Positions 24,900 through 34,025 of a stretch of DNA of 50,839 bases are shown piece after piece. A program made the translations under genes and the position numbers. This stretch comes from an uncultured Acidaminococcus sp. (GTDB lineage Bacteria > Bacillota > Negativicutes > Acidaminococcales > Acidaminococcaceae). The stretch is taken from positions 1 to 50,839 of the forward strand of contig UPXT01000011.1 of assembly GCA_900538365.1 (NCBI GenBank), in the 5' to 3' direction. The stretch's first letter is position 1; every line of letters begins with the position of its first letter. The notes beneath the pieces are model-generated. The model had not been told where the DNA came from. It was given only the letters and a program-made list of their open reading frames with translations, and made no database searches.

Positions 24900-25160
24900 T
24901 TATTTTGCGCGTTCAACGATTTCAACGACACGCCAGCACTTATCCTTGGACAAAGGACGGGTCTGCGCAATCTTAACGGTATCACCAACATGTGCATCGT
25001 TGTTTTCGTCATGAGCCTTCAATTTGATGGTATGCATTACGCCTTTTTTATAGAGGGGATGCTGAACCAGACGTTCGATGGCGACCACTACGGTCTTTTG
25101 CATCTTGTCGCTAACGACTTTGCCCGTACGCGTAACACGCATGTTTCTTTCTTCAGCCAC
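24900..25160 (-). CDS. rpsQ: 30S ribosomal protein uS17
   Basis: The 86-residue uS17 shows GKVVSDKMQKTVVVAIER and HDENNDAHVGDTV followed by RPLSKDKCWRVVEIVERA. The start is GTG at 25160 behind AAGGAGG. It is an early 16S-binding protein. Confidence 0.97.
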   Translation of the reverse strand: MAEERNMRVTRTGKVVSDKMQKTVVVAIERLVQHPLYKKGVMHTIKLKAHDENNDAHVGDTVKIAQTRPLSKDKCWRVVEIVERAK

Positions 25161-25195
25161 GAAATGTTGCCTCCTTCGCTTAGGTATAACTCCAA

Positions 25196-25390
25196 TTAGG
25201 AGTTAATCTCGCGTTCTCTCTGGATCGTTTTGATCTGGGCGATGGACTTCTTGACTTCACGGATCTTCATGGGGTTTTCCAGTTGTCCCGTCGCCATTTG
25301 AAAACGCAGGTTGAAAAGTTCGTCTTTCAAGCCGGCCAGCTTTGCATCGAGATCGCTGCCAGACATTTCTCTGATTTCTTTAGTTTTCAT
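25196..25390 (-). CDS. rpmC: 50S ribosomal protein uL29
   Basis: The 64-residue uL29 (MKTKEIREMSG, LFNLRFQMATGQLEN, RREI-like end) docks near the tunnel exit. Its ATG overlaps the rplP stop by one base (TAATG), which suggests coupled translation. Confidence 0.97.
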   Translation of the reverse strand: MKTKEIREMSGSDLDAKLAGLKDELFNLRFQMATGQLENPMKIREVKKSIAQIKTIQREREINS

Positions 25391-25848
25391 TAAGCTTCAC
25401 CACCTACTCCATTTTCACGCGCGGTGACTTCGGCATCCAGCTGTTCCTTGCTAACAAAACGGGTCTTGATCGGCAGTTTGTTGCCAGCAAGACGCATCGC
25501 TTCGCGAGCAACTTCTTCCGTTACGCCAGCCATTTCGAACATCACGCGGCCCGGTTTGACAACGGCAACCCAGTATTCAGGGGAACCTTTACCACTACCC
25601 ATACGGGAGCCAGCGGCTTTAGCGGTGACAGGTTTGTCCGGGAAAATCTGGATCCAGACTTGACCGCCACGTTTGATGTAACGGGTCATAGCAATACGGG
25701 CAGCTTCGATCTGACGGTTGGTGATCCAGGACGGTTCCAGGGCAACCAACCCATACTCGCCGTGTGCTACACGATTACCACGCATTGCGCGGCCCTTCAT
25801 GCGTCCTCTATGTTGTTTACGATGCTGTACTCTCTTTGGTAATAACAT
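25390..25848 (-). CDS. rplP: 50S ribosomal protein uL16
   Basis: The 152-residue uL16 has MLLPKRVQHRKQHRGRM, RYIKRGGQVWIQIFPDKPVT and KPGRVMFEMAGVTEE. It is a little long for the family (about 137-144) because of a C-terminal tail after about residue 136. Both ends overlap their neighbours by one base (TAATG). Confidence 0.97.
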   Translation of the reverse strand: MLLPKRVQHRKQHRGRMKGRAMRGNRVAHGEYGLVALEPSWITNRQIEAARIAMTRYIKRGGQVWIQIFPDKPVTAKAAGSRMGSGKGSPEYWVAVVKPGRVMFEMAGVTEEVAREAMRLAGNKLPIKTRFVSKEQLDAEVTARENGVGGEA

Positions 25849-26531
25849 TATTTCGCCCCTCCTTCATGCCCTTCAGGAGCTTCTTTCTTAGCGGCTGCTT
25901 TCACAGTCGGGAGAACTTCACCTTTGTAGATCCATACCTTGATGCCGATACGGCCATAGGTGGTATGGGCTTCAGCGGTACCATAGTCAATGTTGGCACG
26001 CAGGGTGTGCAGGGGAATGCTGCCGTCACGATAGGATTCGGTACGAGCAATTTCAGCACCGCCAAGACGGCCGGAGCAGGTAATTTTGATCCCTTTTGCA
26101 CCAAGGCGCATGGTACGGCCTACGCACTGTTTCATGGCACGGCGGAATGCGATACGGCGTTCCAGCTGGCCAGCTACGTTTTCAGCAACGAGGGTAGCAT
26201 CCATATCGGGGGATTTGACCTCGATGATGTTGATGTCCAGTTTGCTGTCGGTCAGTTTAGCAAGGTCCTTCTTGAGGAGCTCGATGTTGCTGCCCTGACG
26301 GCCAATAACAATACCCGGTTTAGCCGTGTAGATGGAAATACGCATCTTTTGTTCGGTTCTTTCGATGGCTACACGGGAAATGCCAGCCTGGAACTGTTTA
26401 TCTTTAATGAATTCACGGATTTTGATATCTTCCAAAAGATACTTTTGATAGTCTTTGTCGGCGAACCACTTGGAATCCCAATCATTGATTACGCCAACCC
26501 TAAAACCATGTGGATTAACTTTCTGACCCAC
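25848..26531 (-). CDS. rpsC: 30S ribosomal protein uS3
   Basis: The 227-residue uS3 has a KH domain (VIGRQGSNIELLKKDL, about 64-79) and a C-terminal S3 domain, with GRIGIKVWIYKGEVLP near the end. It forms part of the mRNA entry channel. The start is GTG at 26531 behind GGAGGG. Confidence 0.98.
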   Translation of the reverse strand: MGQKVNPHGFRVGVINDWDSKWFADKDYQKYLLEDIKIREFIKDKQFQAGISRVAIERTEQKMRISIYTAKPGIVIGRQGSNIELLKKDLAKLTDSKLDINIIEVKSPDMDATLVAENVAGQLERRIAFRRAMKQCVGRTMRLGAKGIKITCSGRLGGAEIARTESYRDGSIPLHTLRANIDYGTAEAHTTYGRIGIKVWIYKGEVLPTVKAAAKKEAPEGHEGGAK

Positions 26532-26559
26532 TATTCATTCCCTCCTTCTGACAGGATGA

Positions 26560-26895
26560 TTATTTTTCGGATACAGCAACAGTCACGTGACTGGAGCGTT
26601 TCAGGATCTTGAATGCCTGTCCACGGGAGCGTGGATGAATTCTTTTCATGGTCGGACCCTGGTCCACAAATGCGCTGGACACTACCAGATTATCAACGTT
26701 CATGTCGAAATTATGTTCCGCATTGGCAACAGCCGAGCGAAGCACCTTCTCAATCACTTCAGAACCAACCTTAGGGGTGTACTTGAGGATTGCGAATGCT
26801 TCGTTCACGGACTTGCCGCGGATGAGGTTGATCACAATGCGCAGTTTGCGCGGTGCGATGCGGATATATTTGGCAACAGCCTTAGCTTCTTCCAT
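26560..26895 (-). CDS. rplV: 50S ribosomal protein uL22
   Basis: The 111-residue uL22 shows KYIRIAPRKLRIVINLIRGK at the start and GPTMKRIHPRSRGQAFKI(L) near the end, the loop that lines the exit tunnel. No unusual residues are evident. Confidence 0.98.
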   Translation of the reverse strand: MEEAKAVAKYIRIAPRKLRIVINLIRGKSVNEAFAILKYTPKVGSEVIEKVLRSAVANAEHNFDMNVDNLVVSSAFVDQGPTMKRIHPRSRGQAFKILKRSSHVTVAVSEK

Positions 26896-26918
26896 CGTAT
26901 GGTTCCTCCTTCCCCTAC

Positions 26919-27200
26919 TTATTTACCAGCGACAGCAGCCGCTTTATCACCATGGCCTCTGAAGAGGCGGGTCGGTGCAAATTCGCCGAGTTTATGGCCA
27001 ACCATATCTTCCGTAATGTAGACGGGGACATGTTTGCGGCCGTCATGAACAGCAATGGTATGCCCCAGGAATTCAGGGAGAATCGTAGAGCTGCGGCTCC
27101 AAGTCTTGACGACTTTCTTTTCCCCTGCAGCATTCAGGGCATCAATTTTCTTTTTCAGGCTTTCCTGGACGTACGGTCCTTTTTTTACAGATCTGGACAC
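26919..27200 (-). CDS. rpsS: 30S ribosomal protein uS19
   Basis: The 93-residue uS19 has SVKKGPYVQESLKKKI, TWSRSSTILPEFLGHTIAVH and KLGEFAPTR(L)F. It sits in the 30S head next to uS13. The start is GTG at 27200 behind AAGGAGG. Confidence 0.98.
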   Translation of the reverse strand: MSRSVKKGPYVQESLKKKIDALNAAGEKKVVKTWSRSSTILPEFLGHTIAVHDGRKHVPVYITEDMVGHKLGEFAPTRLFRGHGDKAAAVAGK

Positions 27201-27228
27201 GGGTTATGCCTCCTTTCCCAGTACTTGG

Positions 27229-28059
27229 TTATTTCGTTCTGCGTTTCAGGATCAGTTTGCTGGAAGCTTTCTTGTTCTTCCGGGTACGAGTACCAAAAGC
27301 ACTCTTGCCCCAAGGAGTAACAGGACGCTTACGACCAACAGGGGAGTGACCTTCACCGCCGCCATGCGGATGGTCGTTCGGGTTCATCGCAACACCGCGG
27401 TTAGCAGGACGGACACCAAGCCAACGGGAACGGCCGGCTTTACCAAGGGTCAGGTTTTCGTGATCCAGGTTGCCGATTTCACCGATGGTTGCACGGCAGT
27501 TGATATGGACCTGACGGAGCTCACCAGAGGGGAGACGGAGCAGGGCATAGCTGCCTTCTTTAGCCATGAGCTGGATACCAGCGCCAGCAGAACGGCCAAG
27601 CTGACCACCTTTGCCGATTTTCATTTCGACGTTGTGGACCATGGTACCGAGGGGGATATTAAGGAGCGGCAGCGTGTTGCCAACCTTGATATCAGCTTCG
27701 GGACCGCTCACGACGACATCGCCGACCTTCAGGCCCTGAGGAGCCAGAATGTAGCGTTTTTCGCCGTCAGCATAGTTCAAAAGGGCAATGTTGGCAGAAC
27801 GGTTCGGATCGTATTCGATCGTAGCCACTTTAGCCGGGATATTGTCCTTCGTGCGTTTGAAATCGATGATACGATATTGTCTCTTGTGGCCGCCGCCCTG
27901 ATGACGGACCGTGGTCTTACCGGTGTAGTTGCGGCCGGCATGTTTGTTCAGTTTGACAACCAAAGGGCGATGGGGCTTATCCGTCGTAATCTCTTCAAAG
28001 GTGGACACAGTCATGCTGCGTCTAGAAGGAGAATACGGATTAAAGCTTTTAATAGCCAT
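27229..28059 (-). CDS. rplB: 50S ribosomal protein uL2
   Basis: The 276-residue uL2 is needed for subunit joining and peptidyl transfer. It has KSFNPYSPSRRSMTVS at the start and the conserved GVAMNPNDHPHGGGEG near the C-terminus, including the essential His. Confidence 0.98.
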   Translation of the reverse strand: MAIKSFNPYSPSRRSMTVSTFEEITTDKPHRPLVVKLNKHAGRNYTGKTTVRHQGGGHKRQYRIIDFKRTKDNIPAKVATIEYDPNRSANIALLNYADGEKRYILAPQGLKVGDVVVSGPEADIKVGNTLPLLNIPLGTMVHNVEMKIGKGGQLGRSAGAGIQLMAKEGSYALLRLPSGELRQVHINCRATIGEIGNLDHENLTLGKAGRSRWLGVRPANRGVAMNPNDHPHGGGEGHSPVGRKRPVTPWGKSAFGTRTRKNKKASSKLILKRRTK

Positions 28060-28080
28060 GTTTTGACCTCCTTAGACGAA

Positions 28081-28371
28081 TTACATTCCTTCGAAGAGCG
28101 GAATCGTATTGCCACTAGCGAGCTTTACAATTGCTTTCTTGTAATCGGAACGCTTACCTTCAAATCTGCCCATGCGTTTTTTCTTGCCTTCAACGCGGAC
28201 AGTATTGACGTTAACAACCTTGACATCGAAGATGGCTTCAATGGCTTGGCGGATTTCAGTCTTGTTAGCTCCCATAGCTACCTGGAAAGTGTATTTGTTG
28301 TCCTTCATCATATCAGAAGTCTTTTCGGTAACGATAGGTCTAATGATGATGTCGCGAGGATTAGCAGCCAT
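28081..28371 (-). CDS. rplW: 50S ribosomal protein uL23
   Basis: The 96-residue uL23 at the tunnel exit docks trigger factor and SRP. IIIRPIVTEKTSDMM and VRVEGKKKRMGRFEGKRSDY are typical. Its ATG overlaps the rplD stop by one base (TAATG). Confidence 0.97.
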   Translation of the reverse strand: MAANPRDIIIRPIVTEKTSDMMKDNKYTFQVAMGANKTEIRQAIEAIFDVKVVNVNTVRVEGKKKRMGRFEGKRSDYKKAIVKLASGNTIPLFEGM

Positions 28372-29000
28372 TATGCGAGCACCTCCTCAATTCTAGCTAC
28401 GGCATCTTTGGCCAGCAGTACTTTTTCTGCATTCAGGATATCGAAAACATTCAGGCAGTCATTGCTGAGTGCTTTGACTTTCTCGATGTTGCGGGAAGAA
28501 AGTTCAACGTTTTCGTTTTCACCGTCCGTGATGATCAGGGCTTTTTTGTCAGAAGCTTCGAAGCCTTTGAGCATTTCAACGGTGTTCTTGGTTTTGTTAT
28601 CGGCAAAGGTAAGACCATCGACGATAACGAGGGAGCCATCAGCAACCTTGGAGCTCAGTGCGCAGCGAATAGCAAGACGACGGGCTTTGCGGGGCATATC
28701 GATGGCATGGCTGCGGGGGCTCGGTCCAAAGATGGTACCGCCGCCAACCCACAGAGGGGAACGAACGGAACCGGCACGGGCACGGCCAGTACCTTTCTGT
28801 TTCCAAGGCTTTCTGCCGCCACCACGGACCATACCGCGGGTTTTGGTAGCATGGGTGCCTTGACGTTCATTGGCTTGCTGCATAACAACAGCCTGGTGGA
28901 CAACGGCTTCGTTGAATTCTACGCCAAAGACGTAATCCATCAATTCTATTTCTTCACCGGTCTTTTTACCGGTCAGATCGTAAATTGCAACTTTCGGCAT
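28371..29000 (-). CDS. rplD: 50S ribosomal protein uL4
   Basis: The 209-residue uL4 has the extended loop that lines the exit tunnel (GTHATKTRGMVRGGGRKPW, about 47-65, and KGTGRARAGS). In E. coli L4 also represses the S10 operon; whether it does here is unknown. Confidence 0.98.
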   Translation of the reverse strand: MPKVAIYDLTGKKTGEEIELMDYVFGVEFNEAVVHQAVVMQQANERQGTHATKTRGMVRGGGRKPWKQKGTGRARAGSVRSPLWVGGGTIFGPSPRSHAIDMPRKARRLAIRCALSSKVADGSLVIVDGLTFADNKTKNTVEMLKGFEASDKKALIITDGENENVELSSRNIEKVKALSNDCLNVFDILNAEKVLLAKDAVARIEEVLA

Positions 29001-29020
29001 TGTAACGCCCTCCTTTCGAA

Positions 29021-29680
29021 TTATTTCTTGTCAGCTTTTTTGACAACGGGACGAACCGTGTCTCTAAGCATCAGGAAGGTACCAGCGGCACCAGGAACAG
29101 AACCCTTGACCATGATGAGGTTGCGTTCTGCATCCACTTTGGCAATCGTCAGTCTTTGAACGGTCGCACTCTGACCACCCAAGCGGCCAGGAAGCTTCTT
29201 GCCTTTGATGACACGTCCGCCAGGACCGGAATGCATCGGACCGTTGGAGCCCGGTTCACGGTGGCTCTTGGAACCGTGTTTCATAGGACCACGAGCGAAG
29301 TTGTGGCGTTCAATCGTACCAGCGAAGCCCTTACCGCGGGAAACGCCGATGGCGTCAACGAGATCGCCAGCTGCAAAGATGTCAGCTGCAATCTTATCGC
29401 CGACTTTATATTCAGAAGCTTCAGCAAGACGGAATTCCCGTACGAATTTGACAGGAGCGACACCAGCCTTGTCGAAGAAACCCTTCATGGGTTTATTTAC
29501 GTGTTTTTCTTTGATATCACCAAATCCGAGCTGAATGGCGTTGTAGCCGTCCTTCTCTTCCGTTTTGTTTGCAAGCACCACGCAGGGACCTGCTTCAACA
29601 ACGGTTACAGGGACGAGCGTACCGTCAGCTTCGAAAATCTGGGTCATGCCTAATTTTTTACCTAAGATTCCTCTAGCCAT
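29021..29680 (-). CDS. rplC: 50S ribosomal protein uL3
   Basis: The 219-residue uL3 (ARGILGKKLGMTQIF at the start; SRGKGFAGTIERHNF and GSNGPMHSGPGGRVIKGK in the middle) reaches the peptidyl-transferase centre. Two adjacent ATGs (29683 and 29680) are possible; the second has 7 nt to GGAGG and is preferred. Confidence 0.97.
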   Translation of the reverse strand: MARGILGKKLGMTQIFEADGTLVPVTVVEAGPCVVLANKTEEKDGYNAIQLGFGDIKEKHVNKPMKGFFDKAGVAPVKFVREFRLAEASEYKVGDKIAADIFAAGDLVDAIGVSRGKGFAGTIERHNFARGPMKHGSKSHREPGSNGPMHSGPGGRVIKGKKLPGRLGGQSATVQRLTIAKVDAERNLIMVKGSVPGAAGTFLMLRDTVRPVVKKADKK

Positions 29681-29692
29681 CATCGCACCTCC

Positions 29693-30004
29693 TTACGCTT
29701 TGATCTCAATATCTACACCAGCAGGAAGATCCAAGCGGGTCAGTGCGTCGATCGTCTTAGGTGTCGGTTCCAGGATATCAACGAGTCTCTTGTGGGTTCT
29801 CATTTCGAACTGTTCACGGGAGTCCTTGTTGACATGAGGGGAACGCAGGATCGTGTAGATGTTCTTTTCCGTAGGAAGCGGAATCGGACCAGAAACCTGT
29901 GCACCGGTACGTTTTGCCGTTTCCACAATCTTGGAAGCGCTCAGGTCCAGTGCTTTGTAGTCATACGCTTTCAGGCGTATACGGATTTTTTGAGTCTTTG
30001 CCAT
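29693..30004 (-). CDS. rpsJ: 30S ribosomal protein uS10
   Basis: The 103-residue uS10 (MAKTQKIRIRLKAYDYKALD; RTHKRLVDILEPTPKTIDAL) is the first gene of the superoperon. An in-frame TTG 18 nt upstream lies on the ribosome site itself, so the ATG at 30004 is chosen although its spacing to GGAGG is long (11 nt). uS10 also acts in antitermination as NusE. Confidence 0.98.
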   Translation of the reverse strand: MAKTQKIRIRLKAYDYKALDLSASKIVETAKRTGAQVSGPIPLPTEKNIYTILRSPHVNKDSREQFEMRTHKRLVDILEPTPKTIDALTRLDLPAGVDIEIKA

Positions 30005-30116
30005 TGTGCTTAATTCCTCCAATCGCCACGTTTCAATGAACGGACATACTCAGCAAAAGTTCCCTTCCTGACCTCTCGGACGGAAGCCATCTCTTGCCTC
30101 ATCGCGGGCCCATAAT

Positions 30117-30145
30117 AACATAAAGAAGTGAGGGGCTTTTGTCAA
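30117..30145 (-). promoter_or_regulatory. Candidate promoter of the S10 superoperon, overlapping the tuf terminator
   Basis: On the minus strand a perfect TTGACA (30145-30140) is followed after 17 nt by TATGTT (30122-30117). The -35 box lies in the loop and arm of the tuf terminator hairpin. Transcription would start near 30110, leaving a leader of about 105 nt before rpsJ. Confidence 0.5.
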
Positions 30146-30152
30146 GCCCCTC
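30121..30152 (-). terminator. Terminator after tuf
   Basis: GAGGGGCTT (30130-30138) is complementary to AAGCCCCTC (30144-30152) with a 5-nt loop. On the minus strand a moderately T-rich tail (ACTTCTTTATG) follows. It lies 28 nt after the tuf stop. The weak T-run may allow some read-through into the S10 operon. Confidence 0.7.
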
Positions 30153-30179
30153 GCTTGGGCTTTAAAGATTTTCCGAAGA

Positions 30180-31367
30180 TTATTCTTCGATTTCGGTAAC
30201 AACACCAGCGCCAACGGTACGGCCGCCTTCGCGGATAGCAAAGCGCAGACCTTTTTCGATAGCGATCGGCGTGATCAGTTCAACATCCATGGTGATGTTG
30301 TCGCCAGGCATAACCATTTCGGTCCCTTCCGGCAGTTCAGCTACGCCCGTAACGTCGGTCGTTCTGAAGTAGAACTGAGGACGGTAGCCGTTGAAGAACG
30401 GAGTATGACGGCCGCCTTCTTCTTTGGTCAGTACGTAAACCTGACCTTTGAATTTCGTATGCGGATGGATCGAGCCCGGTTTGGACAGGACCTGGCCGCG
30501 TTCGATTTCGTTTCTTTCAATACCACGGAGCAGGGCACCGATGTTGTCACCGGCTTCAGCCTGATCCAGGGTCTTACGGAACATTTCAAGGCCCGTAGCA
30601 ACGGTCTGTTTCTTTTCTTCTTTCAGACCAACGATTTCTACGGTGTCGCCGACTTTGATGACGCCACGTTCAACACGGCCCGTTGCAACCGTACCACGGC
30701 CGGTGATGGTGAAGACGTCTTCGACAGGCATCAGGAACGGTTTCGTGAGGTCATGTTCCGGAGTCGGGATGTATTCGTCAACAGCATCCATCAGTTTGAG
30801 GATGTTGGCTTCCTGTTCGGGGTCGCCTTCCAGGGCTTTCAGTGCGGAACCGACTACGATAGGAATTTCATCTCCCGGATAGTCGTACTGGCTCAGCAGT
30901 TCACGGACTTCCATTTCAACCAGTTCGATCAGTTCAGGATCGTCAACTTGGTCGGATTTGTTCAGGAAGACAACGATGGCAGGTACGCCAACCTGACGGG
31001 CAAGCAGGATGTGTTCGCGGGTCTGGGGCATCGGGCCGTCAGCTGCGGAAACAACGAGGATAGCGCCGTCCATCTGAGCAGCACCGGTGATCATGTTCTT
31101 GACATAGTCGGCGTGGCCCGGGCAGTCAACGTGAGCATAATGTCTCTTAGCGGTTTCGTATTCAACGTGAGAGGTGTTGATGGTGATTCCGCGTTCTCTT
31201 TCTTCCGGAGCCTTATCGATCATGTTGTAGTCCATGAACTGGGCGCCGCCCTTTTCAGCCAGCACTTTGGTGATGGCAGCGGTCAGGGTCGTCTTGCCAT
31301 GGTCAACGTGACCAATGGTACCAATGTTAACATGGGGTTTAGTTCTTTCAAATTTCTCTTTAGCCAT
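30180..31367 (-). CDS. tuf: Elongation factor Tu
   Basis: The 395-residue GTPase delivers aminoacyl-tRNA to the ribosome. The G domain carries GHVDHGKTTL (about 18-27), DCPGHADYVKNMITGAAQMD and NKSD (about 135-138); domains 2 and 3 follow, with TGRGTVATGRVERG and the C-terminal EGGRTVGAGVVTEI. It is the last gene of the str operon, 26 nt after fusA. No second copy is in the window. Confidence 0.99.
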   Translation of the reverse strand: MAKEKFERTKPHVNIGTIGHVDHGKTTLTAAITKVLAEKGGAQFMDYNMIDKAPEERERGITINTSHVEYETAKRHYAHVDCPGHADYVKNMITGAAQMDGAILVVSAADGPMPQTREHILLARQVGVPAIVVFLNKSDQVDDPELIELVEMEVRELLSQYDYPGDEIPIVVGSALKALEGDPEQEANILKLMDAVDEYIPTPEHDLTKPFLMPVEDVFTITGRGTVATGRVERGVIKVGDTVEIVGLKEEKKQTVATGLEMFRKTLDQAEAGDNIGALLRGIERNEIERGQVLSKPGSIHPHTKFKGQVYVLTKEEGGRHTPFFNGYRPQFYFRTTDVTGVAELPEGTEMVMPGDNITMDVELITPIAIEKGLRFAIREGGRTVGAGVVTEIEE

Positions 31368-31393
31368 TGTACTAATCCTCCTAAAATTGGGGC

Positions 31394-33478
31394 TTATTCA
31401 GCCGTTCCCTTATTTTTGGCAACAATCGCTTCCGCGATGTTCTTAGGAACTTCTTCGTAATGGTCGACTTCCATGGAGTAGTTGCCACGGCCCTGGGTCT
31501 TGGAACGAAGGTCCGTTGCATACCCGAACATTTCAGACAGGGGAACGAAAGCGGAAATGACTTGGGCACCGCTTCTTGCTTCCATGCCTTCGATGCGGCC
31601 ACGGCGGGAGTTCAGGTCGCCGATAACGTCGCCCATGTATTCTTCAGGGACCGTAACTTCAACTTTCATGTACGGTTCGAGCAGAACAGGGTCAGCTTTG
31701 GCGGCACCGGACTTAAAGCCCATGGAACCAGCAATCTTAAATGCCATTTCAGAAGAGTCGACTTCGTGGTAGGAACCGTCGTAAACGGTAACACCGATAT
31801 CAACCATCGGATAACCAGCCACAACACCGTTTTCCATGGCTTCTTCAACACCAGCCTGGACAGGTGCAATGTATTCCTTAGGAATGGCACCGCCGACAAT
31901 CTTGTTTTCAAACTTGAAGCCTTCGCCCGGTTTGAGCGGAGTCAGTTCAAGCCAGCAGTGACCATACTGACCTTTACCACCGGACTGACGAACGAATTTA
32001 CCTTCGCTCTTAACAGCCTTGCGGATGGTTTCACGATAAGCAACCTGCGGATTGCCTACGGTGCAGTCAACGTGGAACTCTCTCTTCAGACGGTCGACGA
32101 TGATATCAAGGTGAAGTTCACCCATACCGGAGATGATGGTCTGGGAAGATTCAGGATCCGTACGGACACGGAAGGTCGGATCTTCTTCAGCAAGTTTGCC
32201 AAGGGCAATGCCCATCTTTTCCTGGTCGGCCTTGGTCTTCGGTTCGATGGCTACGGAAATAACCGGTTCGGGGAAGACCATGGATTCGAGAATAACCGGA
32301 GCCTTTTCATCGCAGAGCGTATCGCCCGTGCCCGTATCTTTCAGACCAACGGCAGCTGCGATATCGCCAGCGTAGACTTCTTCGATTTCCGTTCTATGGT
32401 TGGAGTGCATGCGCAGGATACGGCCGATACGTTCTCTCTTGCCTTTGGAAGAGTTGTAGACGTAGGAGCCGGCAGAAAGCTTACCAGAGTAGACACGGAA
32501 GAAAGCCAGACGGCCGACATAGGGGTCGGTTGCGATCTTGAAGGCAAGGGCAGCAAAGGGAGCATCGTCGCTGGAAGGACGAGTCGTTTCTTCACCCGTT
32601 TCAGGATCCACACCCTTGATGTCAGCTACATCGGTCGGAGCCGGCATGTAAGCAATGATGGCATCCAGAAGAGGCTGCACGCCTTTGTTCTTATAGGAAG
32701 AACCGCAGGTGACAGGGAACATCTTGCAGGCACAGGTCATCTTACGGATGGTGGCGTTGATTTCATCTTCCGTGAGGTCTTCGCCTTCAAGGTATTTTTC
32801 CATCAGGTCGTCGTCACCTTCAGCAACGGCTTCCAAGAGGTTCTGGCGCCATTTTTGGGCTTCTTCGACGTACTCTTCAGGAATCGGTTCGAATTCTTCG
32901 TCTTTGCCAAGGTCATCGCCATAAACGATAGCCTGCATCTTGACGAGGTCGATGAGACCGTTGAACTGGTCTTCAGCACCCATCGGAATCTGGATAGGCA
33001 CAGCATTTGCGCCGAGACGATCTTTCATCATCTGGACGGCGTTGAAGAAGTCAGCGCCCGTCGTATCCATCTTGTTCATGTACGCAATACGCGGTACATT
33101 GTATTCTTCTGCCTGACGCCATACCGTTTCGGACTGGGGTTCAACACCGCCCTTGGCACTGAATACAGCAACAGAGCCGTCGAGTACACGCAGGGAACGT
33201 TCAACTTCAACTGTGAAGTCAACGTGGCCCGGGGTATCAATGATGTTGATGGAATGTCCTTTCCAGGTACAGGTCGTTGCAGCAGAAGTAATCGTGATCC
33301 CACGTTCCTGTTCCTGAACCATCCAGTCCATGGTCGCGGCGCCGTCATGGACTTCGCCGATTTTATGGGTTTTACCGGTATAGAACAGGATACGTTCCGT
33401 GGTGGTCGTCTTACCAGCATCGATGTGTGCCATGATGCCGATATTTCTGATTTTATCTAAGGGAAACTCTCTGCCCAC
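31394..33478 (-). CDS. fusA: Elongation factor G
   Basis: The 694-residue GTPase drives translocation on the ribosome. It has AHIDAGKTTTTERIL (P-loop), the switch-I segment GAATMDWMVQEQERGITITS, DTPGHVDF and NKMD, followed by the usual domains II-V. The start is GTG at 33478 behind GGAGG. The length is standard for the canonical str-operon factor. Confidence 0.99.
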   Translation of the reverse strand: MGREFPLDKIRNIGIMAHIDAGKTTTTERILFYTGKTHKIGEVHDGAATMDWMVQEQERGITITSAATTCTWKGHSINIIDTPGHVDFTVEVERSLRVLDGSVAVFSAKGGVEPQSETVWRQAEEYNVPRIAYMNKMDTTGADFFNAVQMMKDRLGANAVPIQIPMGAEDQFNGLIDLVKMQAIVYGDDLGKDEEFEPIPEEYVEEAQKWRQNLLEAVAEGDDDLMEKYLEGEDLTEDEINATIRKMTCACKMFPVTCGSSYKNKGVQPLLDAIIAYMPAPTDVADIKGVDPETGEETTRPSSDDAPFAALAFKIATDPYVGRLAFFRVYSGKLSAGSYVYNSSKGKRERIGRILRMHSNHRTEIEEVYAGDIAAAVGLKDTGTGDTLCDEKAPVILESMVFPEPVISVAIEPKTKADQEKMGIALGKLAEEDPTFRVRTDPESSQTIISGMGELHLDIIVDRLKREFHVDCTVGNPQVAYRETIRKAVKSEGKFVRQSGGKGQYGHCWLELTPLKPGEGFKFENKIVGGAIPKEYIAPVQAGVEEAMENGVVAGYPMVDIGVTVYDGSYHEVDSSEMAFKIAGSMGFKSGAAKADPVLLEPYMKVEVTVPEEYMGDVIGDLNSRRGRIEGMEARSGAQVISAFVPLSEMFGYATDLRSKTQGRGNYSMEVDHYEEVPKNIAEAIVAKNKGTAE

Positions 33479-33513
33479 AGATTACTCCTCCTTGTAATGA
33501 TTGGTTGTAAAGA

Positions 33514-33984
33514 TTACCAACGATAATGTGCAAACGCTCTGTTGGCTTCAGCCATCTTGTGCGTGTCTTCACGCTTTTTGACAGAAGCACCGGTGTTGTT
33601 GGCAGCGTCCATCAGTTCGCCGGCAACACGTTCGCACATCGTCTTTTCACCACGCAGGCGGGAATAGTTGACGAGCCAGCGAATTCCCAGAGTGGTCTTG
33701 CGGTCAGCGCGGACTTCAACAGGAACCTGGTAGTTGGCACCGCCGACGCGGCGAGCTTTAACTTCCAACGTAGGCATGACGTTCTTCATGGCAGCATCGA
33801 AAACTTCCATGGGGTCTTTGCCCGTTTTGGAATGGATCAGATCAAATGCATCATAGACAATGCGTTCAGCGACACCTTTTTTGCCGTCGAGCATAATCTT
33901 GTTGATGAATCTGGTTAATAATTTGGAACCATATACTGGATCCGGTAATACGTCTCTTTTCGTTACAGGACCTTTTCTCGGCAT
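33514..33984 (-). CDS. rpsG: 30S ribosomal protein uS7
   Basis: The 156-residue uS7 (MPRKGPVTKRDVLPDPVYGS; RRVGGANYQVPVEVR; ANRAFAHYRW end) organises the 30S head. In E. coli it represses the str operon. It lies between rpsL and fusA. Confidence 0.98.
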   Translation of the reverse strand: MPRKGPVTKRDVLPDPVYGSKLLTRFINKIMLDGKKGVAERIVYDAFDLIHSKTGKDPMEVFDAAMKNVMPTLEVKARRVGGANYQVPVEVRADRKTTLGIRWLVNYSRLRGEKTMCERVAGELMDAANNTGASVKKREDTHKMAEANRAFAHYRW

Positions 33985-34025
33985 CTGTAATTCCTCCTTC
34001 GTTATGAATCATTCACGCATTGTGC

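Noticed and set aside
27055..28863. 602-codon plus-strand frame opposite rplB-rplD
   Set aside because: It runs antisense through several certain ribosomal genes and only reflects their codon bias.
31460..33460. 666-codon plus-strand frame opposite fusA
   Set aside because: It is antisense to a certain gene and has no independent signals.
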